Notes under the pieces: generated by a model
The model's input: only the letters and a program-made list of their open reading frames with translations
What the model was told of the DNA's origin: nothing
Databases searched by the model: none
In this document: positions 16,353-24,530 of the stretch, in pieces
Layout: every line of letters starts with the position of its first letter
Numbering within the stretch: position 1 is the stretch's first letter
Made by a program: the position numbers and the translations under genes
Source of the DNA: an uncultured Mailhella sp.
GTDB taxonomy: Bacteria > Desulfobacterota > Desulfovibrionia > Desulfovibrionales > Desulfovibrionaceae
Direction of reading: 5' to 3'
Assembly: GCA_944324085.1 (NCBI GenBank)
Contig: CALUUX010000043.1
Coordinates: forward strand, 50,491 to 114,490
Length of the DNA stretch: 64,000 nucleotides

Positions 16353-16379
16353 CGCATAGAACGCATAAAACGCATGAGT
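16353..16379. repeat. three tandem 9-base repeats
   Basis: CGCATAGAA, CGCATAAAA and CGCATGAGT follow one another without gap, about 80 bases upstream of the secreted protein gene (minus strand). They could be an operator array; no binding protein is evident. Confidence 0.5.
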
Positions 16380-16464
16380 AATCATGCATAACCACAAAAA
16401 ATCATCTTCTTCGGGTAACATCTTCAAGAAGTTTCCCTATAGAAGACTCAAAAAGTGAATATAC

Positions 16465-16515
16465 ATATATAAAACGGCCGATTTCCTCTCAATATCAGAG
16501 AAAATCGGACCGTTT
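16465..16515 (-). terminator. Rho-independent terminator of the Tim44-like gene
   Basis: Minus-strand stem of about 17 pairs with three mismatches (AAACGG.CCGATTT.CTCT with AGAG.AAATCGG.CGTTT), loop gatattg, then TTTTATATATG. Confidence 0.7.
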
Positions 16516-16521
16516 GTTGTA

Positions 16522-16542
16522 GTATCTTCACAAAGAAGATAC
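16522..16542. repeat. perfect 8-base inverted repeat
   Basis: GTATCTTC-acaaa-GAAGATAC, between the Tim44-like stop codon and its terminator. No T run is attached on either strand, so it may be an mRNA-stabilising hairpin or an operator. Confidence 0.5.
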
Positions 16543-16563
16543 CGTTATGTCGTCATCACGTCA

Positions 16564-17508
16564 TTATGAAAGCTGCTGTATGCCGTCCAGTTTCCAGCTG
16601 TCGCCATCGGCGTGCGAGCATACGAAATGCCAGACTTCCCGCACCTGTTCGGGGCGGGCGGCGCGCTGATCTTCGCGCATGAGCACGTCGAAATACACGG
16701 CCACGCGGCGCAGATCGCCCTCGTCGCGAACCTCGATGACAGAAGCGTTGACCAGCAGAATTTCCGTCTTGCCGGGATTGGGATCCTCTTCGGCCTGCTG
16801 ACGGAGTTCACGCATGACGTCTTCCGTAGCAAACTGGGAGATGTCGTCAAGATCGCGACGGTCCCACGACGCCTGAAGGCGCGTGTACGCGGCCTTGGCT
16901 CCTCTCAGGAATTCATCCTGATCGAAATCGGCGGGCAGGGAAACTTCGGAAGACTCCGCCGCCTGCTGCGCGGGAGGCTCGGAACGCAGACTATCCCACG
17001 CTCCGCTCTGACCGTACTGCCTTGGAGCCTCTTCCGCGCGGTAGTCCTGATAGGTCGAACGAGGGGCTTCGTCGGCATCGTTCCGACCGCCGCGGAAACG
17101 ACGGAACAACCGAACGGCAAGGTACACGATAAGGCCGATGAACAGCAGATTGATAAGGCCGCCCAGCATGCCTCCGGCCATGCCGTGACCGCCGAACAAC
17201 GAGCCCAGCAACGTGCCGGCGAGAAGACCGCCGAACAGTCCGCCCAGCAAACCGGTATTGTTGCGGGCCATGGTCGCGGCTCCGCCGTTGGTCCGGCTGC
17301 TGGCCATGGGCGCCTGACGCTCGACGGCGGAAGAACCGCTTCTGAACGTTCCGGACGGCGGCGTTGCCGGACGGCTCATGACGGATGAACTGCCGAAGCT
17401 GCGCCCCCTGCCGAGACGCGCGGCGTCCGCATAATCAGGCACGGTGAGCGAAAGCGCGGCAAGGCAGGCCGCACAGAGGACGAAAGTTTTCCACGTTTTC
17501 ATTTTCAT
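16564..17508 (-). CDS. Tim44-like domain membrane protein
   Basis: 314 residues. Signal or first membrane segment at residues 5-28, a low-complexity Ser/Gly/Arg region, a Gly/Leu-rich membrane segment at about 88-135 (LLGGLFGGLLAGTLLGSLFGG and LLFIGLIVYLAVRLF), then a soluble C-terminal domain of about 130 residues (FLRGAKAAYTRLQASWDRRDLDDISQFATEDV...VWHFVCS). The last matches the bacterial Tim44/MXAN-type domain, an NTF2-like fold. Bacterial members have no settled function. The start follows AGGAAT. A single gene with a terminator downstream. Confidence 0.85.
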   Translation of the reverse strand: MKMKTWKTFVLCAACLAALSLTVPDYADAARLGRGRSFGSSSVMSRPATPPSGTFRSGSSAVERQAPMASSRTNGGAATMARNNTGLLGGLFGGLLAGTLLGSLFGGHGMAGGMLGGLINLLFIGLIVYLAVRLFRRFRGGRNDADEAPRSTYQDYRAEEAPRQYGQSGAWDSLRSEPPAQQAAESSEVSLPADFDQDEFLRGAKAAYTRLQASWDRRDLDDISQFATEDVMRELRQQAEEDPNPGKTEILLVNASVIEVRDEGDLRRVAVYFDVLMREDQRAARPEQVREVWHFVCSHADGDSWKLDGIQQLS

Positions 17509-17641
17509 TCCTTATGGCTGAGTTAGACATCCCGCCGACCATACGGCACAGGCCGGGGACAGTCAGGATTACCATAATCATGAAAAGGAAAAATGGAAAG
17601 AGGCAAACGGGACTTTTCCCCCGAACGCTAACGAGACTTTT

Positions 17642-18385
17642 CTACCAGCCCATGGCGCGAACAAAAAGGATGATCGCCGCGACCGCCAGAAAAAGCAGCA
17701 CGATGCGCTGGAACAACGTCTGATTGATGCGGCGCCCGAGTCGAACCCCGACCAGCTGTCCAAAAAAGCATCCAGCCATGCCCGCGACGGACACCTGAAG
17801 CAGCGAAACCGTATACAGTCCGGCCACGGCCTGCGAGACCACAGACGACACGCCCGTGAACACATAAAAAACGCTCATGTCGCCGCGAGCCCTGTCGGGA
17901 TCCCAGTGCTTCATCAGGACGTAAATGCCGAGAGGCGCGCCCACCATGGCGACGGAGCCGCTCACGAATCCGCAGATCAGACCGGCGATCACGCCCACGA
18001 CCGTGGAATCCGGCAGTCGATAAGACGCAGCCTTTCGAAAGCACTGCATGCCGATGAAACAGGCGAGCATGGCGCAGACCATGAGCTGCAACGCCTGCAT
18101 GGACGCGACGCGCAGCACCAGCGCGCCGAGAGCGCAGCCGGGCACCGCGCCGATGACCAGATCGCGTATATCCGCCCAATGAAAAGACTTGCGGTAGGAA
18201 ATGGAAAGATGAACGGTGGCGTACAGCCCCGTCAGGCATGACACCAGCACCGCCTCGCTGGGAGAAATCACGGTGGTCATGAGCGGCATGGCGACCATGA
18301 TGGCCCCTATGCCCGTGGCTCCGCCGACGACGCCGCCGAATCCCCATCCCAAGGCCACCATGAAGCAGGTCCAGATGAATTCCAT
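17642..18385 (-). CDS. TauE/SafE-family anion permease
   Basis: About 247 residues, almost wholly hydrophobic with seven or eight membrane segments. The signature GGVVGGATGIGAIMVAMPLM is near the N-terminus and the repeat-like SVAMVGAPLGIYVLM in the middle, as in TauE/SafE (DUF81) permeases that export sulfite, sulfoacetate or related organosulfur anions. I chose the ATG at 18385, preceded by GAGGGGG, over an upstream GTG/ATG without a ribosome site. In a sulfidogen a role in sulfur-oxyanion transport is reasonable but not shown. Confidence 0.88.
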   Translation of the reverse strand: MEFIWTCFMVALGWGFGGVVGGATGIGAIMVAMPLMTTVISPSEAVLVSCLTGLYATVHLSISYRKSFHWADIRDLVIGAVPGCALGALVLRVASMQALQLMVCAMLACFIGMQCFRKAASYRLPDSTVVGVIAGLICGFVSGSVAMVGAPLGIYVLMKHWDPDRARGDMSVFYVFTGVSSVVSQAVAGLYTVSLLQVSVAGMAGCFFGQLVGVRLGRRINQTLFQRIVLLFLAVAAIILFVRAMGW

Positions 18386-18745
18386 ATCATCCCCCTCGGG
18401 ATCAGATTGACAGACGCAAGGCGCGGAGCTGACGCGAAACATGTGTCAGCGTTATACGCCGCCTATTCTACGCTGTCCAGACAGATCGCCTTGCGAGGCG
18501 ACGCGTTTTCCCAAAGCGCGGAACGCCGGTCGGATCTATCCGAAACGAATCGTCCCATTGCCCTAGAAAACGACCTAGAAAAATAACGACCGCTAAAAAA
18601 ATATCCACGCCGCGCTTGGATCGTAACGGAAACGGACTCTCCCGTTGTTCAAAGGACGCCCTCTTTTCCGACACGCGACCATGACAGACTCTCGACGCGA
18701 CGGCCTTGTCAACGCCCAACGGCCTGGCCTCCATTCATTAAAAAA
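18386..18745. other. intergenic region without a recognised gene
   Basis: About 360 bases between the TauE-type gene and the terminator of the HdrD-like gene. Short open frames here lack ribosome sites and family motifs. It must contain the promoter of the TauE-type gene (minus strand), but I see no clear consensus. Confidence 0.5.
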
Positions 18746-18775
18746 ACAGGGCGGAGAACAAAGTCTCCGCCCTGT
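18739..18775 (-). terminator. Rho-independent terminator of the HdrD-like operon
   Basis: Twelve-base perfect stem (ACAGGGCGGAGA / TCTCCGCCCTGT), six-base loop, then seven T on the minus strand, 43 bases after the HdrD-like stop. Confidence 0.93.
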
Positions 18776-18818
18776 CAATATTACCGGGGATGGAACGAAT
18801 CCTTACCCCGGATTGTTC

Positions 18819-20414
18819 TTATTCTTCTTCCCACTTGATGAAGCCGGGCTTCACGTCGGTCATGGCGTTGACGATGAGCTCGACAAGGCCGCCGTACTGC
18901 ATGCCGTTCTTCTCAAGGAGATTGTTCTGCTCGAGCAGTTCGCGGATCTGGCCCTTGCAGTTGGAGCAGGGAGCGCAGACGTACTTCTTGACTTCGGGGC
19001 CAAGGCAGTCCTTGAACGCGCCGCAGATCTGTTCCATCTTTTTACGGCCGGTGATGTTCATGCGCCATTCGTTGATGTTGTTACGCGTCATGATGGCGAA
19101 ACCGGAACCGCCGCCGCAGCAATAGTTTTCCACGCCGTGAGGCGTCATTTCACGGAACTGCGGGCAGATGGCGTGCAGAACGTCGCGCTGAGGCTTCACC
19201 ACGCCCATGAGACGCACCAGGTTGCAGGGGTCATGCAGGGTGACGGGGAAGTTGTTGCGGCTGGGGTCGAGCTTGAGACGGCCGCCGAGCACGATGTCGC
19301 GCAGCACGGGGAAGCAGCTTTCGCGGGGGATGTTCAGATCGGGGGGCAGGATGCGGTCGGCAATGACGGTGAGGGCCTTGTGGGCATGGCCGCATTCGCC
19401 GAGCACGATCTTCTTGACGCCGAGCTTCTTGGCGGCTTCGGCGTGCTTGATGGCCACGCGGGCGGCCTGCACGTCGTCGTAGAACACGCCGTAGTTCACG
19501 GAGTCGTAGCCGGCGATTTCGGAGCTCAGGGTCCAGGACAGACCGGCGGCTTCGAAGATCAGGGAGAAGGCCGCGATGTTGTCGGGCCAGGCGAGCATTT
19601 CACCGGCATTGTGGATGAGCAGAATGTCGGCGTTCGGCACGTCCCAGGGAGTCTTGAATTCGTATTCCGTGGTTTCGACGTAGTCTTCGTCGATGAATTC
19701 CACGGTTTCCTGCACCACGGAGGGGTTCATGCCGGTGGAGGAACCAACTTCGAGCTGCAGTTTGGTGCCCTTTTCATGCAGTTCGCGGGGGTTCCAGCCG
19801 AATTCCTGGCTGAAGAGCTTGCGCAGTTCGCGGGCGACGAGGCCGTTGTCCACGCCGATGGGGCAAACCTGAGCGCAGCGGCGGCACAGGTTGCAGCGGT
19901 AGGAAAGTTCGGCCAGACGCACCACGGTCTTCCAGTTGAGTTCGGTGTCGCCGTAACGCCACTTGGCGAGGGGTTCCTTCTTCACATACTGCTTGTAGAT
20001 GCGACGGAACAGCTCGGAACGGAAATTCGGGCGATACATTTCATGCTCGTTGGACATTTCGTACAGATGGCACGCCGCGGAGCAGGAATTGCACTGCGCG
20101 CAGTAGTCCATGGTGGTGTCGAGCATGGCGAGGCAGGTCCAGTTGTTCTCGGGAGTGAACAGCTTGCGCACGCCGTCGAGGAAGCGGTTGACGATCTCTT
20201 CTTCCTCGGCCTTGGTCTGAGGCACGGGAATGAGAAGAACGTTGATATCGTCGAGCAGGCAGCAGTACTGCTTTTTCTGTTCGTCGGTGATGACCTTCCA
20301 GGGGAAGGTCTGGTAGTCCACGGGCATGGGACGAAGGGTATTCACATCAACCGTGGTGAGCAGCCCTTCTTCCCTCGACAGATCATTAAAGGTAAGTTCC
20401 TGCGAAGTTTTCAT
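18819..20414 (-). CDS. HdrD/TmcB-like (Fe-S)-binding subunit of a membrane redox complex
   Basis: 531 residues. Two [4Fe-4S] ferredoxin-type motifs lie at about residues 105-120 (CAQCNSCSAACHLYEM) and 175-190 (CNLCRRCAQVCPIGVD). A C-terminal CCG domain has HDPCNLVR, YCCGGGSGF and CAPCSNC, which in HdrD, DsrK and TmcB holds the non-cubane or catalytic [4Fe-4S] centre for thiol/disulfide or quinol chemistry. No signal peptide, so cytoplasmic face. It follows the membrane subunit by 12 bases. In Desulfovibrio this architecture occurs in DsrK, HmcF, TmcB and OhcB-type subunits; without a cytochrome c gene beside it I cannot choose among them. Confidence 0.88.
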   Translation of the reverse strand: MKTSQELTFNDLSREEGLLTTVDVNTLRPMPVDYQTFPWKVITDEQKKQYCCLLDDINVLLIPVPQTKAEEEEIVNRFLDGVRKLFTPENNWTCLAMLDTTMDYCAQCNSCSAACHLYEMSNEHEMYRPNFRSELFRRIYKQYVKKEPLAKWRYGDTELNWKTVVRLAELSYRCNLCRRCAQVCPIGVDNGLVARELRKLFSQEFGWNPRELHEKGTKLQLEVGSSTGMNPSVVQETVEFIDEDYVETTEYEFKTPWDVPNADILLIHNAGEMLAWPDNIAAFSLIFEAAGLSWTLSSEIAGYDSVNYGVFYDDVQAARVAIKHAEAAKKLGVKKIVLGECGHAHKALTVIADRILPPDLNIPRESCFPVLRDIVLGGRLKLDPSRNNFPVTLHDPCNLVRLMGVVKPQRDVLHAICPQFREMTPHGVENYCCGGGSGFAIMTRNNINEWRMNITGRKKMEQICGAFKDCLGPEVKKYVCAPCSNCKGQIRELLEQNNLLEKNGMQYGGLVELIVNAMTDVKPGFIKWEEE

Positions 20415-20426
20415 GTATGGAGCTCC

Positions 20427-21347
20427 TTAGTTCTGCTTCTCGGGGTTGGAAGTGGCAACCTCAGCCCAGGTCTTCTTGCCGTCACCCTGAACATGCGGAG
20501 CGCGCCAGCTGACGGGCAGGTTCAGGTTGTTGGCAAGCTGCTTCTGAAGCTTGGGGTTGTTGATGGTGGGAGCATCGCCCCAGCGGATGTCGTGCCAGGT
20601 GAAGTACTTCATGAAAAGGTGGCCCAGGAAGCTGTAGGGTACCCAGAAGAACATGAAGAAGCCGATCAGCAGATAGAGAACGTAGAGGGGAGTCAGTTCC
20701 ATGGCAGTGAAGGTGAACATGCCATAGATGAAGCTGTTGCCCATGAGGGCGAAGTTGTACGCGCCGTGACCGAGGCAGAGCATGAGGCCGAAGAGGCCGT
20801 AGATGCCGAACAGGCCGAGGTTGAAGAAGTGTTCGTTGGTGGTGTACTTGCGCAGACCCTTGTCGCACAGACGGCGCTGGATGAGGCCGATGGAGCCGAA
20901 CAGGATGCCGGCAAAGCCGAACACGTCGCAGATCACGGTGATCACGGTGCAGAAGGTCACGAAGCCGTCGGCGCCGGCGAGCATGCCGAGGGCGGACAGA
21001 ATGGTCATGCCCATGGCACCGATGAGCAGGTACAGACCGATATGGAAGGGATACGTGCGCACCCAGAGAGTGCGGTTGTGTTCCCACACAGCCTTGAGGA
21101 AAAGAGCTTCAATGAGGAAGCCCTTGAGAGCTCCGACCATGCAGCTGCGATACTTGTCCTTCCACCATTCGGTGTTTTCAAGGTAGCTGCCGCCGTATTC
21201 GACCTTTTCAGGGTCTTCATGCGCCACGGGATACAGTTCCCAGCGCAGATGCTGAGGTTTCTTGAGATAGCCGATGATTCTCATCAGAGCCACGGCCACA
21301 AAGGCTATAACCGCCACATAGGCCAAACAGTAGAAAAAGATGCTCAT
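20427..21347 (-). CDS. DsrM/TmcC-like membrane subunit (NarI-type cytochrome b fold)
   Basis: About 306 residues with about six membrane segments and a cytoplasmic C-terminus. Candidate haem b ligands are the His in YPFHIGLYLL and GHGAYNF. The sequence resembles the NarI/DsrM/TmcC type subunits that exchange electrons with menaquinol. AGGAG precedes the ATG at 21347. It forms an operon with the HdrD-like gene, membrane subunit first, as in dsrM-dsrK and hmcE-hmcF. Together they would link the quinone pool to a cytoplasmic iron-sulfur reaction centre. Confidence 0.85.
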   Translation of the reverse strand: MSIFFYCLAYVAVIAFVAVALMRIIGYLKKPQHLRWELYPVAHEDPEKVEYGGSYLENTEWWKDKYRSCMVGALKGFLIEALFLKAVWEHNRTLWVRTYPFHIGLYLLIGAMGMTILSALGMLAGADGFVTFCTVITVICDVFGFAGILFGSIGLIQRRLCDKGLRKYTTNEHFFNLGLFGIYGLFGLMLCLGHGAYNFALMGNSFIYGMFTFTAMELTPLYVLYLLIGFFMFFWVPYSFLGHLFMKYFTWHDIRWGDAPTINNPKLQKQLANNLNLPVSWRAPHVQGDGKKTWAEVATSNPEKQN

Positions 21348-21700
21348 GGTTGTCTCCTGTCGCGTTGTCCGCCAACTTGCATCCTGACAGGGGCAATCTG
21401 CCCCGGCCATCAATTCGCACCACGCTTCCAGACCGCCCGCCGCACCGCCGCGTCATGAATAGAAATATGAGGAATTATTCCCCCTATTTTCCCGGCGATG
21501 GCCATTGCCGGGCGGCAGGACCGGCGCAAGGATGCACCGGAGGAAAGCTGATGAAGACTACACCACTAAGCGCAAAAAAACAAGTCCGAGGGAGCAAGAA
21601 CTTTCACAAGGTCACAACGCGAAGGAGACCGACGGGGAGGGTCTTGCTCCCTCTCCTATTAATAAGTACACTGCGCCTGAATTCAAGACCCGGAGGACGG
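21348..21700. other. divergent region between redox operon and siroheme gene
   Basis: No separate gene is visible in these 353 bases. GGAGGA and an ATG at 21539-21553 open a frame that continues without a stop into the siroheme gene, so a 50-residue N-terminal extension is possible. A promoter-like TTGCTC, 17-base spacer, TACACT is at 21644-21672. I see no cobalamin riboswitch. Confidence 0.5.
21644..21672 (+). promoter_or_regulatory. candidate promoter of the cobA-hemD fusion gene
   Basis: TTGCTC, 17 bases, TACACT. A transcript would begin near 21680, just ahead of GGAGG and the ATG at 21701, which supports that start over the upstream ATG at 21551. Confidence 0.45.
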
Positions 21701-23221
21701 ATGTACGTTTATCTCATCGGCGCAGGCCCCGGCGATCCCGGCCTGCTCACCTGCAAAGGCAGACAGGTGCTTTCTGAAGCGGACGTCGTCGTGTACGACT
21801 ATCTTTCCAGCGACGAACTCCTCGCCCTGGCCCGGCCCGATGCCGAACTCATCTATGTAGGCAAAATCGCGGGCAATCACGCCATGAAACAGGGCGACAT
21901 CAACAAGCTTCTCATCGCCAAGGCGAAGGAAGGCAAAATCGTCGCGCGTCTCAAGGGCGGCGATCCCTACATCTTCGGACGCGGCGGCGAAGAAGCCGAG
22001 GAACTCGTGGAAGCCGGCGTGCCCTTTGAAGAAATTCCCGGCATTTCCAGCTCCATAGCCGCGCCTGCCTACGCGGGCATTCCGCTGACGCACCGCGCGT
22101 GGTCCTCTTCGGTCACCATCGTCACCGGTCATGAGGATCCCAACAAATCCAGCTCCGTGCTCGACTGGCACGCTCTGGCCCGCAGCGCGTCCACGCTGGT
22201 CTTTCTCATGGGCATGAAAAATCTGCCTGAAATCACGGCCAAGCTCATGGAATCCGGCCTGTCCGGCGACACTCCCGCCGCGCTGGTGTACTGGGGCACC
22301 ACCGAAAAGCAGCGTTCGCTCGTTTCCACGCTGTCCGATCTGCCCGCCGCCGCGGCGCGCGAAGGTTTCGCCAACCCCTCCATCATCGTGGTGGGCGACG
22401 TGGTGCGCCTCAAGGACAAGCTCAACTGGTTCGAGAAAAAGCCGCTGTTCGGACGCACCGTGGTGGTCACCAGAGCGAGGGAACAGGCCAGCGACAGCGC
22501 GGCTCTTCTGGCTGCCCGGGGAGCCCGCGTGATCCAGTTCCCCACCATCAGGATCGTCCCCATGGACGACTACTCGCGCCTTGACGAAGCCGTAACCCAT
22601 CTTTCCCGCTACGGCTGGATCGTGTTCACCTCGGTGAACGGCGTGCGCTTCTTCCGCCAGCGCCTGAACGCCAAAGGCCTCGACGCCCGCGCGCTGGGCC
22701 CCGTCAAAGTGGCGGCCATAGGGCCGGCCACGGCCAAAGCCGTGGAAGCCATGGGCGTCAAGCCCGATCTCGTTCCTTCCTCCTATGTAGCGGAAGGCGT
22801 GGCGCAGGCCATGGTCGATCTCGGCATGAAAGGACAGAAGGTTCTGCTGCCCCGGGCGAAGGAGGCCCGCGACGTTCTGCCCAACGCCCTGCGCGAGGCC
22901 GGCGCGGACGTGGACGTCATCGCCGCCTACGAAAACGTTCCTTCCGATGAACACCGCGATCAGGTCATGGCCGCTCTGGAAGCCGGAACCCTCGACTGCG
23001 TGACCTTCGGTTCCTCGTCCACGGTGCGCAATTTCCTGGCCTCCATTCCGCTGGAAGAGCTGAAGAAACATCCCGGCGTTCGTTTCGCCGCCATCGGCCC
23101 CGTCACCGCGGAAACCATGCGTTCTCTCGGTATGACGCCCGACATCCAGCCGGAAGAATTCACCATTCCCGCGATGGTGGACGCCGTGTGCGCCGCCTTC
23201 GCCCACAAGGAGCGCGCATGA
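21701..23221 (+). CDS. uroporphyrinogen-III C-methyltransferase / uroporphyrinogen-III synthase fusion (CobA-HemD)
   Basis: 506 residues. The N-terminal half (about 1-250) is a SAM-dependent methyltransferase: YLIGAGPGDPGLLT, RLKGGDPYIFGRGGEE, PGISSSIAAPAYAGIPLTHR. The C-terminal half (about 255-500) is HemD-like: LFGRTVVVTRAREQ, GWIVFTSVNGVRFF, CVTFGSSSTVRNF. The protein would close the tetrapyrrole ring to uroporphyrinogen III and methylate it to precorrin-2 for siroheme and cobalamin, both needed in sulfidogens. GGAGG precedes the ATG. The stop overlaps the purN start (ATGA). Confidence 0.94.
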   Translation: MYVYLIGAGPGDPGLLTCKGRQVLSEADVVVYDYLSSDELLALARPDAELIYVGKIAGNHAMKQGDINKLLIAKAKEGKIVARLKGGDPYIFGRGGEEAEELVEAGVPFEEIPGISSSIAAPAYAGIPLTHRAWSSSVTIVTGHEDPNKSSSVLDWHALARSASTLVFLMGMKNLPEITAKLMESGLSGDTPAALVYWGTTEKQRSLVSTLSDLPAAAAREGFANPSIIVVGDVVRLKDKLNWFEKKPLFGRTVVVTRAREQASDSAALLAARGARVIQFPTIRIVPMDDYSRLDEAVTHLSRYGWIVFTSVNGVRFFRQRLNAKGLDARALGPVKVAAIGPATAKAVEAMGVKPDLVPSSYVAEGVAQAMVDLGMKGQKVLLPRAKEARDVLPNALREAGADVDVIAAYENVPSDEHRDQVMAALEAGTLDCVTFGSSSTVRNFLASIPLEELKKHPGVRFAAIGPVTAETMRSLGMTPDIQPEEFTIPAMVDAVCAAFAHKERA

Positions 23222-23892
23222 CCCTCAAGCTCGGCATTCTCGCTTCCGGCAGCGGCACCAACGCTCAGGCCATGATCGACGCCGCGGAAGCGGGAAAACT
23301 GGACGCGGACATACGCGTCATCATCGCCAACCGTCCGGGGGCTCCGGTGCTGGAGCGGGCGAAGAAGCACGGCATTCCTCATCTTTGCCTTGACCACAAG
23401 ACCTTCCCCGACCGCGAAACCTTTGACCGGCGCATGGTGGAAGAGCTGCTCGCCGCCGGCGTGGACACCGTGGCCCTCGCCGGCTACATGCGCCTGGTCA
23501 CGCCCGCTTTTCTCGACGCCTTTCCCAACCGCGTACTCAACGTGCATCCCGCCGTGCTTCCCGCCTTTCCCGGCACGCACGGCGCGCGCGACGCGTGGGT
23601 CTACGGCGCCAAGTTCAGCGGCTGCACGGTGCACGTGGTCGATCCGGTCATGGACGGCGGCCCCATCATCATTCAGGCCACGCTGCCCGTGCGCCAGGAT
23701 GAAGACGACGAAGCCCTCCTGAACCGCATTCATGTGTTCGAGCACCGCATCTACGTGCAGGCTCTGCAATGGCTGGCGGAAGGCCGCCTGCGCATGGAAG
23801 GACGCCGCATGCTGCTGGAGCCGGCGAACCGTCCCGCGGCCCCGCAGCCGGAACTCGCGCTGGTCTGGCCTCCTCTTGAAGAAGGGTTCTAG
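23218..23892 (+). CDS. purN: phosphoribosylglycinamide formyltransferase (GART 1)
   Basis: 224 residues. N-terminal LGILASGSGTNAQAM, NRPGAPVLERAKKHGIP, ALAGYMRLV, then the catalytic region VLNVHPAVLPAFPGTHGARDAW with the His and GCTVHVVDPVMDGGPIIIQ containing the catalytic Asp. Transfers formyl from 10-formyl-THF to GAR in purine synthesis. Its start codon overlaps the stop of the cobA-hemD gene by four bases, so translation is coupled. Confidence 0.95.
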   Translation: MTLKLGILASGSGTNAQAMIDAAEAGKLDADIRVIIANRPGAPVLERAKKHGIPHLCLDHKTFPDRETFDRRMVEELLAAGVDTVALAGYMRLVTPAFLDAFPNRVLNVHPAVLPAFPGTHGARDAWVYGAKFSGCTVHVVDPVMDGGPIIIQATLPVRQDEDDEALLNRIHVFEHRIYVQALQWLAEGRLRMEGRRMLLEPANRPAAPQPELALVWPPLEEGF

Positions 23893-23986
23893 CGCGCCGA
23901 ACCCCGTTCACCGCCGGAGCTGACGCCCCGGCTCATTCCGCGCGGCTCCGCCGCGCCGACACGGCTTTTCAGCCGAGGGAGATTGC

Positions 23987-24433
23987 ATGAAAACTTCCCG
24001 TCTTTTCGCTCTCTTTGCCCTGCTTGCCTGCCTGTGCCTGGGCTCCGCCGCCTTCGCCGCCGACGACGCGCCGCGCAAGGCGGAACGCCGCACTCCCGTA
24101 GTTGTGGAATTTGAAGGCGACGACAGCATCGGGGTCGCCCTGTTCTCCAACCTTCAGAAAAAAATCAACAGCTCCAACCCCGCCAATCCCGCGCGCGAGG
24201 CGAAATTCCGCATTCTGCTCTCCACGGCCTCGGAATTCCCTTCCAGGCCCGGCGTCGGCTCCATCTACGCCGTGGTATGGACGCTCGCCCTTTCCGAGGG
24301 TTCCATGGAATACTATCTCGTGCGCGACCTTGGCGTCGTCACGCCCGACACCGTCGACGAAGTGGCCGACCGCATCGTCAGCCGCACCGACGGCGTGGCC
24401 GCCCGCTACGGCTATCTCGACCGCGAAAAATAA
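23987..24433 (+). CDS. small secreted protein of unknown function
   Basis: 148 residues with a clear Sec signal (LFALFALLACLCLGSAAFAADD). The mature part (about 120 residues) contains VVVEFEGDDSIGVALFSNLQKKINSS and RILLSTASEFPSRPGVGSIYAVVWTLAL; it has no cysteines after the signal and no motif I recognise. GGGAG precedes the ATG. It has a hairpin after the stop and starts 94 bases after purN, so it may have its own promoter. Confidence 0.75.
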   Translation: MKTSRLFALFALLACLCLGSAAFAADDAPRKAERRTPVVVEFEGDDSIGVALFSNLQKKINSSNPANPAREAKFRILLSTASEFPSRPGVGSIYAVVWTLALSEGSMEYYLVRDLGVVTPDTVDEVADRIVSRTDGVAARYGYLDREK

Positions 24434-24440
24434 TCGGTAA

Positions 24441-24480
24441 CGTGAAGCGGAGATTCGCAAGTCTCCGCTTCACGCGTTTC
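24441..24480 (+). terminator. probable terminator
   Basis: Thirteen-base perfect stem (CGTGAAGCGGAGA / TCTCCGCTTCACG) with an eight-base loop, then CGTTTC. Stable, but the T run is short. Confidence 0.6.
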
Positions 24481-24530
24481 CCGCGCCGTTCTCTCCGACC
24501 GCAACTCCCCGTTCTCGCACGGATCTTCTC

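Noticed and set aside
18386..18745. Small genes in the gap before the HdrD-like operon
   Set aside because: Open frames of 60-90 codons exist, but none has a ribosome site, signal or recognisable motif.
18645..21458. 937-codon open frame on the plus strand opposite the HdrD/DsrM-like pair
   Set aside because: Its composition is that of a shadow frame; the minus-strand genes carry clear Fe-S motifs, ribosome sites and a terminator.
21348..21700. Cobalamin riboswitch ahead of the CobA-HemD gene
   Set aside because: I found no B12-box-like sequence or conserved pairing; the region fits a simple promoter and leader.
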